A DNA stretch of 64,000 nt, taken from Strongylocentrotus purpuratus. Taxonomy: Eukaryota; Echinodermata; Echinoidea; Camarodonta; Strongylocentrotidae. Location of the stretch: positions 49,412,685 to 49,476,684 of the forward strand of contig NW_022145606.1 in NCBI RefSeq assembly GCF_000002235.5, written 5' to 3'. Below the pieces are notes generated by a model. That model did not search any database, was not told the origin of the DNA, and was given only the letters and a program-made list of their open reading frames with translations. Shown one piece after another: positions 35,741-46,961 of this stretch; position 1 is the first letter of the stretch, and each line of letters opens with the position of its first letter. The position numbers and the translations under genes were made by a program.

Positions 35741-37740
35741 AAACATTGTATTTTTTGTTATTAGAATGTAGCAATAAGGGATAAAATATTAATGTGCATT
35801 TATAAGAATATTACGTGAAGGTTTGAATAACTTAAGAGTAATGCACTCCACATTTTTGTATCTTGCAACACACATCCATCCACATTTAATGAATTCTCAC
35901 CTACTAATTTTATTATATTCACATTATATTCATTAGAAGAAATGCCTACTTGTTTGTTATTTTGAATACTGAATGTTGAATACTGAATGTTGCGGCCAAT
36001 GAATAATGTTTGCCTTTCTTTCTTTAACCATTCCTATCAGGATATTGTGTTTAAGCCCTGTCATATATGCAATATTTCTCTGCTAGTTTTCATTGCTCTC
36101 CTTGATATTGTCATCACTCTACTGTACACCAAATTTGTCAAATGATGTGATTTTCTTTTCCATATTCTTCGTTAATGTCCGTGTTTCTGCTTCATACAAA
36201 AGAACGGATGGGACATACAAATGTGAATGTCTCATTCTATGTTGAATTTACACCTTTATTGAGATAAATAGGTCCTTTTTTTTGTCAGGAATATATTCCA
36301 TTTCACTTCAATCCTTCTTTTAATGTCTATCTACTGGTAATAAAAGGGGGAAAGTGAAGACGAAGGACAACTGAATAGTTTGGAATATTGGTCGTCCTTA
36401 TCATTTTGGAAAACGCCGTATTTGAAGCGCTCTATTTCAATGTTAACAGGTAAGGATAGAAATGGAATTGCAATGAAAACAATCTCAAGCAATAACCGGT
36501 ATAAAATTACATGTATTTTGATTTGATTTGATTTGATTTAATTTACCGACATCAATACAGTAATATATTTCCTACATTGTGTTTACATAAAAAATACAAG
36601 AAGAGAAACTATTGGTTGGTAAAAGGGGTCAGATAATAGTACATGTGATAGTCGAGCCATACCCCTTAAAAAGCTAAACAGTATTATTTCAAACAAGATA
36701 AGTTGTGTGTGTGTATGTGTATACATAAATAGTTGTATAAAAAATATCTATATATATTTATACAACTATATATATATTTATGATATAAAGATATACATAT
36801 ATAATTTGTATACAAATTCCTATTACAGGTATTCATTATTTCTTGTGTTTTTGTGTATTTTCTCCAACTCTGAGCAGAACTCTATAATTTCTTCTATATA
36901 TATATTTGTGTGTGTGTGTGGGGGGGAGGGGGAGGTGTGTATATGTAACTTGTTCATGTTTTATCGGTGCAGGAACAACATGTGCAACATTGTTTCGAAG
37001 GGTATTTCAAAAACATTTGTTGCGTTATTCCGTTTCGTAGTTCCGTAAAACGATAGAGGATATCCTACTTCAATTTCGGAAATACGAACCTTCGGAATAC
37101 TGAACCTTCAGAGTAAGGAAGCTACGGAATTACAAACAATCTGAGTAACGTAGCTTCGGAATTGTTCACGACTTTGTATGACGTTATCGATCTGCTTTGC
37201 CTTGAAATAAATCGAATGCGAAAAAAAACACAACATCGAAATGCTTTTAACTGGAATAATTTGCCGATTAATTAATTTCGATGCCCGCAAATTAGTTTGC
37301 ATGTCTCCAAATGAATTCCATTGCACGGACTCAAATATGAAAGACCGATAAATATATTCAGATGATGAGGCGCGCATAATTGATTTGAGGGCCCCAAAAT
37401 GAAATTGTGCGAGAAAACAACGTTTGAATATCTCCTTTGATTATTTTAATCCTTCTTGCCCCCTCTTTTAAGTCCAATCTTTTCCTCATGTTTATTTTTT
37501 TTAAATCACATCTCATCAATTAATCTATTCCGTCTTTACCAGACCTCTCCTTCTACTTCGTATTCAATTTCTTTTTCTCTTCTCCGTTTCATAATTGCAT
37601 TAGCCATGTCTCTGATCTCTTTTTCATTTCTCTTATTCTATTACGGTCCCTATATACGCTGTACAATTAGACACCCCTCTCTCTATCCCTCTCTTTCTCT
37701 CTTAATCCCAAATACTACCATTCATGCTCTTCAAATTAAA
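35741..37740. other. AT-rich spacer with simple repeats
   Basis: (GATTT)n at 36518-36541, probably the reversed tail of a LINE/SINE (it continues AATTTACCGACATCAATACAG); TG- and TA-rich tracts at 36693-36800 and 36895-36940. No supported gene. Confidence 0.5.
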
Positions 37741-37860
37741 CAAATTGATAGATAGATAGATAGATAGATAATGGTTTTATTGAGAATAAAAGAACAACAA
37801 TGCATCGCGGCCTACACGGCCGAATTGGGCAATGTTTTACAAATGTAAAATACAGTATAT
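37741..37860 (-). mobile_element. 3' tail of a LINE or SINE
   Basis: Read on the minus strand it ends GCGATGCATTGTTGTTC, then AATAAAACCATT and (ATCT)n. This is a classic retroposon tail with a simple-repeat end. The body upstream (37861-38660) is too diverged to assign. Confidence 0.55.
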
Positions 37861-39059
37861 AAAAACATTGATATCAAATAATCTCAAATTAATGAACTAA
37901 ACTTGAATGAGTAGATTGTTAAAAAAAAAAACACGTTAAAATGCTTATTTCTTATTATTTGATTATTTGATCTCCCTAACTCATTTTATAGAATTATTAC
38001 AGTAACACATCAAATGTATGCAATCATATTCAACATAAAATCATACAAGAAAACATTACATGAACACAATAAATAAGAACACCATGAACGTAAAAACCTA
38101 TGAAAAAGAAAACAATTATGAAGTTAATAAAGCAAACTTGGTCAAAGTATAAGTATTCAGATAACGATACAACATATTTTACTTAATTGATAATTCTCGG
38201 GCTCATATCTGATATTAACAGTCATACATGATATCAAACGATTACAAATTCACCATTACAGTATACGTAGTTATGCAAGAAAATACCCTATTAACATCGA
38301 ATTCAAGGGAATTTAAAAGGATAATTCATCAAGAAATAATTGCCGACTTATGAACTGAAATGTAATTCTAACAGTGGGAAAATATATGGAGCATGTTAAA
38401 ATTTACAGCATTAAAGGCTTGGTCAGATATGGCACGTTTTGCTAAACGTGTAAATGGAAGGCAATTGCGCACACCAAAGGACTTGCGCGTATGCACTGAG
38501 CCATGTTATAAAGTATGGAACTGCTGCGTCATCATACAAACCGCCTCGGTTTTGCAGTTTAGCCGTGTTACAGCGTTGTGTTTTTCTCAAATAATTGTGT
38601 CTTGATTAAAGGCAAAATCGTTTACAGACATTCAAGAAATAATTGTACAAAATTATTCACACACATCCAATAAAAAAATAAATAAAAAGCCTACAGATAA
38701 CGGCAAATATATTTACAATAGAAAATCATCACACAGTACGCAAACTTTTGCATAACAATGCAAATCCGTAGAGAGCGAAACTTTACTACTGAAATGCGTC
38801 ATGATAGGGTGCAGAACCATGTGGGTGGATAGGGTATAGAGCAAGGAATATTTACATTTAATGCTTGGCTTAAACATGTGCAGCCCCATATGCACTGTAA
38901 CATCCAATTCACGGCGGAATTCCAAATCATTGTTTCGTGCAGACATTTGTACTCTGTGTAATTCTGCATTTTAGAATCAATCAAATGTTAAGTACGTGGG
39001 ATATAAATGATATAATCTTGCAGTTCTTTGGACCTAAAAGCGTAATAGTGTGATATAAT
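37861..39059. other. Spacer, possible diverged retroposon body, no gene seen
   Basis: AT-rich text. A less AT-rich patch at 38400-38560 has no recognisable product. Confidence 0.35.
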
Positions 39060-40440
39060 AAAATTGGAACAATATGAATAAATGTGCAGACTTATGCACA
39101 AAAATCCAAACTCGGTGTGGTATAATATCAAATATATATACAATGTACATTCACCATTATGATGTGCAGATTCACACAAATTCAATTTACACAAATTCAA
39201 TCTCAGTATGATATAATCATTCGAAACATTTATAAACATTGGCCATACACCATTGTGATATACAGACTTATGCACAAAACCCAAATCTCGGTTATGATAT
39301 CATATAAAATATATATGCAACTTACATTCACCATTATGATGCGCAGACTTATGCACAGGAATTCAATCTCAGTATGATATATTTCATGAAATAAAAATTG
39401 GACATTCACCGTTATGAATTGCATACTTAGCATGCACCAAAATCCAATCTCAGTATGATACAATCATAAATCGAAACATTTATAAACATCGGGCATTTAC
39501 CATTATGACGTGCGGACTTATGCACACATATCTAATGTTAGTACGGTAAAATATGAAATATATATACAATGGACATTCACCAATATGTTGTACCTACGTA
39601 TGCACACAAATTCAATCTCAATATAATATCATATAGAACATATTTGCAATGGACAATAAACATTTTGACGTGCAGACTTATCCACACAAATATAATCTCA
39701 GCATTTTATCATATGGAACATATATGCAATGGACATTCAGCACTATGAAGTGCAGACTTTTTCACAAAGTTCTAATCTTAGTATGAAATAATCTTTCGAA
39801 ACATAAACATTGGACATTCAACATCATGATGTGCAGACTTATTCACAAAAATCAAATCTCAGTATGATACAATATGAAATATAAATGTATTGGACATTAA
39901 ACATTATAATGTGCAGACTTATACTAATAATAATAATAGAAAGTATTTGTAATGCGCCAACTCCACATGACTAATGTGTTCGGCGCGCATGGAGAAGAAA
40001 AAATATAAGTACACAGAAATGAACAACGCCAATGAGAAAGTAAATCTAATGCACACAAATTCGATCTCAGTATGATATCATATAGAACATTTTTGCAATT
40101 GAAACTCACCATTATGATGCAAATCCAATATAGATATGAAATGATATGACATATATATATACAATTGACATTCACCATTATGATGTACAAAATTATCCAT
40201 AACAAAAATCCAATCTCAATATGACTTTATATGAAACATGAATGCATTTGACATTCAACATTATAATGTGCAGACTTGTGAACAGAAAGTCTTTAATCCA
40301 CATCGAGATATGGTTTCATAGAAACTTTATACAGAATGGACATTCACCATCATTATGTGCTGAATTGTGCATACAAATCCAATCTAACTAAAATAGGATT
40401 GTATATGAAACAAATATGAATTGGCAATTCACCATTATAA
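39060..40440. repeat. Satellite with ~81-bp period
   Basis: About fifteen units built on ATTCACCATTATGATGTGCA then GACTTATGCACACAAATCCA and ATCTCAGTATGATAT. Anchors occur at about 39082, 39160, 39258, 39339, 39415, 39508, 39586, 39666, 39747, 39828, 39910, 40115, 40180, 40267 and 40355. The later units 39508-39910 keep an 80-82 bp spacing. Interrupted at 39921-40045. Confidence 0.88.
39921..40045 (-). mobile_element. Retroposon tail inserted in the satellite
   Basis: On the minus strand it reads CGCGCCGAACACATTAGTCA, then GGCGCATTACAAATACTTTC and (TAT)n. This resembles LINE/SINE 3' ends (GCGCTTTACAAAT..(ATT)n). It breaks one satellite unit. Confidence 0.6.
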
Positions 40441-41171
40441 GACTTACAACATCTTAAAAGATGACGAGAAAAGGGTCTTTCGCAATCAAGGTGCCAATTC
40501 AAACTATACAAGAAGCAAACAACGAATCGACAAAAATTTGGTAATCACATCACGTCAAAGCATACATGTTTATAGAGTAAAGAATATTCCTACTACGATA
40601 TTATTTTAAGTTATCAACACAAATTATAAGAAGAAATCTGTGTATAACGTCCGCTCAGAAGAGTCCAGAAAATCAGTCTTTATAGACAGGCTATCTTCCG
40701 TATAACTTCCTTCAATGAGAAACACTCTTCAAGGAAAAGAGAAAATCTCGAGTCGTAATGGACGGGCTACCATTTTCATACAGGTGAAGCATGATACTAG
40801 ACGATTAAGCTGTCGACCATCATGTAAATACTCACTCGGTAATAATGTCTAATGACTTTTAGTATGGAGGTATAATAACGAGTACATTTCGAGGCTCAAA
40901 AACATTTCAGATTGGTGTTCTTTATAACATTATATTTGGATCCCAACATACATTGTGTCGATAGTTGGCGCTATTACTCATGTCATTACACCACTGGCAG
41001 AGACAGACATTCACATATTTAAACAAAGTATCCAGTACATTAACGAAAGGGGGGAAAAGGACAACAACTATAGAATTTTTTTAATAGGATGTGACAGGAG
41101 ACAATAAGCAAACAGGTCATGGACATTAAACACGGATATCAAATCAACAAAATACAAATATGGAAGCAGAA
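40441..41171. repeat. Diverged dispersed repeat, first copy
   Basis: The stretch 40480-40720 (TGTGTATAAC..CCGCTCAGAAGAG..CAGTCTTTATAGACAGG) resembles 42140-42345 (TGTGTGTAAAGACCACTCAAGG..AGTAGGCTTTATAGGT), a family seen as 'CTTTATAGACAGGTGGTC' in other animal intergenic DNA. No gene. Confidence 0.4.
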
Positions 41172-41679
41172 TTAAAGGTAATACAAAGTTTTGGTATGGG
41201 GTCATGAATTAGGTGCAAATGAACATATTGGACGCATATGCGGTCCTACAATATTCAGTGATAATTGTCGCGGTTGAAATCGAGTCTAAAGTTATGAAAT
41301 TGTAAATAATAAACTATTTATGTTGTATAGCTCCCTCTCAAGGTCAAGATATAAATTAAGCTATTAAACAATGTTTCTTGACTAAAATCTACCGATTAGT
41401 TGTTCCCGTTCGGAAATTATATATCACAACTACCTATTCTGAGACTTTTATGGTGGCAGCTACCATTGTACGGCCGTAGGCGCTATTTGAAATTCATGAA
41501 AGTTATCAGAGCACCGGTAAATTGTTATATTCAATTTTTCTCTAAAGCAGAAGTAGTTTAGGGGCTACATTTGATGGTGCTTATAATACATCCACAGGGG
41601 CATCCAAATATATCCAAATTGTAAAGAATCACTATCCACCCGACGTTCAAAATTTCCCAAAACTTTGTATTACCTTTAA
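41172..41679. mobile_element. MITE with perfect 23-bp TIR
   Basis: The left end TTAAAGGTAATACAAAGTTT plus TGG and its exact complement at the right end give a 508-bp element. The interior is non-coding. Confidence 0.85.
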
Positions 41680-42606
41680 CAATATGGCAGTATGAAAGAA
41701 ATTCATGAGTATGCATATATCTACAGAAATTGACGGGTTGAAAAGAAAAGAAAAAACATAATCATTTTATAATACAGCATATTTCGACTGAAAAACATGA
41801 TTATACTTTATAATATTAAGGCAACGTCATAATATACAACTTATGAAAATGATCAAGTTCTTTCAATATACAGTACATGCATAGCACTTAATGTTATAAA
41901 TCCAATCAAAGCTATACATCAAACACTTTGTGATAAATTGTTAATCCTAGTTTTGTTCAAATTTTCACCTGCCTATTTCCTACAATTGACTTTGACCTGT
42001 TAAGGTTAGATGCATCTGTATAACTGTTATATCTTTTAATGTAGATAAATGACAACCCTACATTTATATGGATTATCGAACATCAATATTGCATACATGT
42101 ACATACAAAAAGGTTGAGAGACGGATCTTACCCTATAAAGGTGCCTATTAAAATCTACAAGGAGCAACAGTTACTAGGAAATGACAGTTAAGTTATAATC
42201 ACGTAATGTCAAAAAACATATAAGATGTAATAAAGAAAATCCATATTCGGTATCATGTTCAATTATCACAAGGTTGTAAGGTGAGACCTGTGTGTAAAGA
42301 CCACTCAAGGGAGACAAGAAAAGTAGGCTTTATAGGTACTAATTTTTCGTTCTTTTTTTCTTATATTATTTATTGTATTTCTAATCAATGAAATCCTGTT
42401 CAATGATTGATCAACCTCGCATCATGTGACCAAACATAACATTGCTATGATGTTAAATGTAAGAAAAATGTGCTATACCGTGACGTCATCTATGGTAAAG
42501 TGCACTATACCATGGCACTATACCATGAATGACGTCATAGATATGCGATCGATCAAGATCAATGTGATATCGGTGTCGGCCTTAACGTCATCGAAGCCAC
42601 TGTAGG
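41680..42606. other. Spacer with a second diverged repeat copy
   Basis: 42140-42345 is the second copy of the repeat near 40480-40720. At 42485-42540 TGACGTCAT and CTATACCATG words form a short inverted arrangement. No gene is seen. Confidence 0.4.
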
Positions 42607-42833
42607 GATTAATTTCTAAAGATTTTATGGTTGAGAAATATATTATAGATCTACACCTCTAAAAGACTCTAATATTATCAGCTTAAGCAATTGCTGTGAT
42701 GTTCTCAGGTAAGAATTCCTGCAATAAAAGAAGTACCAAAATAAAGCTGATATTATTAGAGCCTTTTAGAGGTGTATAATATAGTCTAGATCTATAATAA
42801 ATTCTCAACCGTAAAATCTTTAGAAATAAGTCC
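42607..42833. repeat. Inverted repeat, ~80-bp arms
   Basis: TTTCTAAAGATTTTATGGTT at 42613 and its near-complement ending about 42827. ACACCTCTAAAAG and CTTTTAGAGGTGT pair inside. A further partial copy (TATTATTAGAGGTGTAGATC) follows at 42850. Confidence 0.8.
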
Positions 42834-43261
42834 CTATTAAAAAAGATATTATTAGAGGTGTAGATCTGTAATAAATTTGCTAAAGGTAGAGATGCTAGAG
42901 CACAACGAAACATTTGCAAGCCTATGCCTATGCACGCACACCGTGCATGCTGATATAGGCAAAGCGCTGTGTGTACGTGTGTGTAGCCCAGAGCTTCGCA
43001 CAGTTTTGAATTTCGCATCTTTAGCACGCATAAAGCTTGTTATTGACAAGATGAGCTCTGATTGGCTGTATGTAAATGAGTTCATACTAGGGGTTCGGAG
43101 CTCAAGTGGGAAAATAATTACGCGGCCCGGTCACGGTCGTCTGCGCTGCTTTCACTGCACTCTGCACTATTTCAGTGACAGTATACATTTGACCGGGGTA
43201 ATAATATGTTCCGCGCCTAAAAAAAAAAGTATTAGGCGCATTATAAATGTGAGCTATTATT

Positions 43262-43410
43262 ATCAGGTGGGCTGTATAACGTACAGACCACCCTATAATT
43301 TCGTTAGAATTGCCTTTATTATTTATTTATTTATTATTTATCAGGTGGGCTGTATATTTAAACGTACAGACCACCTTATAATTTCGTTAGAATTGCCTTT
43401 ATTTATTTAT
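43262..43410. repeat. Two direct repeats each with a GGTGG/CCACC hairpin
   Basis: ATCAGGTGGGCTGTATA, a few bases, ACGTACAGACCACC and then TATAATTTCGTTAGAATTGC occurs twice (about 43266-43322 and 43340-43400). GGTGG-CTGTA pairs with TACAG-CCACC in each. ATTT runs follow both. Confidence 0.8.
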
Positions 43411-46109
43411 TTTTCTTACATCTAACCACTTTTTTGTAAGCACGATTACTTGAAAATGGCCCAATCAAATACCTTCAAATTTGGCACACAAATGTATAGG
43501 CATATGTACAAAGCACAATGATGTTTTCAACATTGACCTTCACTGATGACGTCATCTAGGCGCCATTTCGTAAAATTTTCGGAAAATCAATTCATGATCA
43601 TATCTTCATAACGGAAAGGCATTTCTCATTCGATTAAGGTCAATATCCGTCCAGTCAATTTCATGTAAAAAAACGCGCGCGTACGCGTATGTCCGCTTGT
43701 CGGTGGGCGCGCAAAATTTCAAAAATGCTCAAAATAGTCTCAAAATCATTTTGCATACGTTTTGGGGCCATTTTAAGCATTTTATAAAAAAAATCGCTCA
43801 CATGCGAATGCGCGCGCGTTTTCGCACGTAAAACTATTACACAACATAGAATCGGCATTCTTTTTCTTTCATGATATTCCACATATTTTTACAAACAAAT
43901 TGATACCATGTTTATCTCTTTATGGCTATTAATAACAGAATGATCGACCGTTTAACATACATTTCTGTGCGTGCGAGCTCTTGTATTACATAGCATATAT
44001 TGACAAAAACATGCCTACACAAAATCCATTGTAGCTCTTTAGGATGCAAGTTGATCCTAATTCTTTTTTCATATTGTGATAGAATATAAATTGGAGATAT
44101 GATTTCATGTCTCATTTGACCCTCAATTAACTCATGACGTCATCATAATGGCCTCCGAACTCAAAATTTCAATGTGCATATTATGTCGTCATCATATTTT
44201 TGGAAAAATGATTGTATCTCTGTTAATACTAATCAATTTTCTTCCAAAGTTTAATATGTTTTAGCTGAGACAATGTTCTACAAATGAATTAGTCATTATT
44301 TTTCATTTTGACAAAAGCATCATGGCGTATTTTTGCGATTAAAGGAGGCATGTCAATTTTTCACATTTTGCGTGTATTCTCTATAGGACATTACTTTTTC
44401 TCAAAACTGGGTTCTACATTTCCGTCTTTCGCGAGCAATATCTCCGTCGCTTTAGCTTCGTTTACGCTGAACTTCGAGTATGTTGTAGCTGAGACAATAA
44501 GCTTTCTCAAATGTGCCCTTTATTTTGTCTCAAATTTTAGTTCGACCAGCCCACCTATACTTGTTCCAAACAAGTATTACAAATCTAGTTATTATTATTA
44601 TTATTATTTGTATGAAGGTTGGTTTAAAAAATATAAAACAAATATATCATGCACTATTTCAAGCTACTAGTGAAATTATGGATTCCTCGGCGATTCATCG
44701 GCGACAGAAAAAGTGCTATTCCTGCCACCTCGATCCATAATTTTAACTAGAGCCTCTCAATGCATGGAATATTTGTTTACTATGTATTTTTGTTTGTTTA
44801 TTATCTCCACTTTCTATCTTGCCTTTCATCATTTTTTCCATTTGTAGTTCTTTCTTCTTTTGTCTTATTCTTTGTTTATTTCTTTATTTTCTCCTATCAT
44901 ATTCTCTATCTTTCCTTTTCTTCTCTCTTCTTTTCTGTCACTCAACAAGTATTTCTTTATTTTCTCCCATCATATTATCTTTTTGCCTTTTCTCCTATTT
45001 CGATATTTATATTGATCCTTATTTCTTTCTTTTTATATTCTCCTATCGTATTCTCTATCTTTACTATTCTCCTTTTTTCTACTTTTCTACTATTCCTTAT
45101 GTATTTCTTTATTTGTATCCAATCATCATCTCTATCTTTCCTTTCCTATTATTCAATATGTATTTCTTTATTGTTATTCTTCTCTCATCTTCTCTATCTT
45201 TCCTTTTCTCCTTCTTTCTCCTTTTCTATTATTCATTATGTATTTATTTATTTTTATCCTATTTTCTCTATCTTTCGATTTCCAAAAAATCACTCCTGTT
45301 TGCACCGTTCACACGCACAGCGCCCAGGCGTAATGTCCGAAAAAAAAATCACTCCCTAGTGAATTTCGAACGCGTTCAAAAAATCACTAGACGCGAGCTT
45401 TTTCGCATTCACACGCCAACAAAATTATCTTTGGTGCGCGTTCCAAAAAACAATTTTTGAAAATCACATTTGCTTTGCTCTACGTGTGAATGCCCCTACA
45501 AAATCCACTAGTTTTGACAAGCGGAGAACGTATTAGGAAAAACCTCATTCAACGATTATTCATGTCCCCAGTATAATGTTTATTAAGATTATCTCCTGCC
45601 AAGTTGCCGATAACTGTTCATTAACATGCCAAACAAATTGTTCGACTTTTATATTTGGATAGCACACTAATGAATTTATATTGCACTTGTTTAAAACGCG
45701 CTTTTACACACACATATACATGTATATACTAAAAAGACTCGTTTATTGCACTATATCTTACACGGATATTTCACACAACACGGATATTTCATTCCATTCT
45801 CTTTATGTAAAATAATGATATGTGTCAATCTACAACAATTGCTCAAATATACAGTTGGGTTCTTGTCGTACGATTTTTTGTTTTGGAATTGACCACAAGT
45901 GATTGGAAAAGTTATGTCGCACACTCATGTACGTTGTGAGGTTTTGGGATCATCATATGAATAAGAACATTTTTATTTAGACCCGCTGTAAGCCACATAG
46001 ACCGTTCTCGAATATGGATGTATGGGACTTCATAAACATGTGGGATGACATTTGGTCCAGACATTTCAGAAATTTATTGTCAAATTTCGAGTATGAGAAC
46101 AATTAATGA
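43411..46109. other. Non-coding stretch with T/C-rich tract
   Basis: 43430-44760 holds no supported gene. 44765-45270 is a TTTCTC/TTTATT-rich low-complexity tract whose Phe/Ser-rich frames are rejected. 45290-45500 resembles a dispersed element with CACACGC and GTGTGAATGCCCC words, but no paired ends could be fixed. Confidence 0.5.
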
Positions 46110-46249
46110 GCAATTTTTTCTGTTAATTTTTTTACACACCAACAAAAAGAAGAATGAAGAAAACTCACAACTTATTGTTGGGCCTTGCCCTTAAATTAAC
46201 GTTCGATCTTACATGTTGCACACATTGAAGTTTGAATGAGAAAATTTAA
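46110..46249. repeat. Diverged duplicate of the ROCO 3' end
   Basis: The text TTAATGAGCAATTTTTTCTG, CAACAAAAAGAAGAATGAAG and AACGTTCGATCTTA matches 46782-46895, which contains the last codons, stop and downstream region of the gene. The two copies flank a MITE. Confidence 0.7.
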
Positions 46250-46781
46250 AGGTAGTGTATCCCTTTTGCAACCAATATCAAATTCTGCAGAACTTTGCAG
46301 GGATTATGAATATATCACGTATCTCCTAATTGTAAAATTAAAACGTTAGCAGTGTCCCATTATTAAAATTATGCAAGAAAAAACCTATTAATGTCTAGAC
46401 TTCACTGTCAGACACTATTGGGTGACTGATTAATATCTTTTTTCTTTGGTAATAACATACATAGCATGAGCTGTAAAGGTTACATGAGCATTTGTCTACA
46501 TCAATAACCCACTTATTGTAACGCCCAAAATTAAACCGATCGAATCTTTGCGCGGGACAAAAGATTGGACCATTCGGTACAAGGGTCTGAAAATCAGACT
46601 ATTTAATGAAACAACTGCAATCCCTAAATTTTATTTGACAACTAAGGGTCGTTATTTTCCCACAAAAAGAAATGTTCAAGCCCTTTCGTTTTAAAAAGAA
46701 GTTCTAAATTAGTATTATCTTTCAATTGCCGTTGGAATTTAACATTTTAATTTGTTTGCCTGCAATTAGGACATAGTACCT
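46250..46781. mobile_element. TAAAGGTA-type MITE
   Basis: Left TTTAAAGGTAGTGTATCCC and right (complemented) ATTAAAGGTACTATGTCC. It lies just downstream of the last ROCO exon. It may supply the gene's poly(A) signal (AATAAA on the minus strand at 46635-46630). Confidence 0.6.
46630..46635 (-). promoter_or_regulatory. Candidate poly(A) signal AATAAA
   Basis: About 235 bases beyond the ROCO stop codon on the minus strand, inside the flanking MITE. A motif this short can occur by chance. Confidence 0.3.
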
Positions 46782-46869
46782 TTAATGAGCCATTTTTTAG
46801 AGTATTAATTTTCGTGGTATTTTCCTCAGCAACAAAAAAAGAATGAAGTAAACTTATTTTTGGCCTTTC

Positions 46870-46961
46870 TCAGAACTCAACGTTCGATCTAATATAAGGC
46901 ACAGCAAGGAGATGGCGTCCGCCGGTTTGTCGTTGAGATTTCATCGGAACCATGGCTATAT
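46870..46961 (-). CDS. Probable terminal ROCO exon
   Basis: Acceptor TTTTCTTCCATACGTAG; two bases complete Asp in the phase the previous exon demands. Then IAMVPMKSQRQTGGRHLLAV, PYIRSNVEF and TGA. Phase fit and a good acceptor support it. The sequence matches no motif I know, and a 3' exon elsewhere remains possible. Confidence 0.6.

Noticed and set aside
39060-40440. Possible CRISPR-like array
   Set aside because: Units of about 81 bp diverge throughout with no constant-repeat/unique-spacer pattern, and the DNA is eukaryotic; this is a satellite.
44760-45460. Phe/Ser/Tyr-rich frames of about 200 codons
   Set aside because: Low-complexity T/C-rich DNA. Two overlapping frames are equally open and no family motif is seen; a multi-pass membrane protein is not supported.
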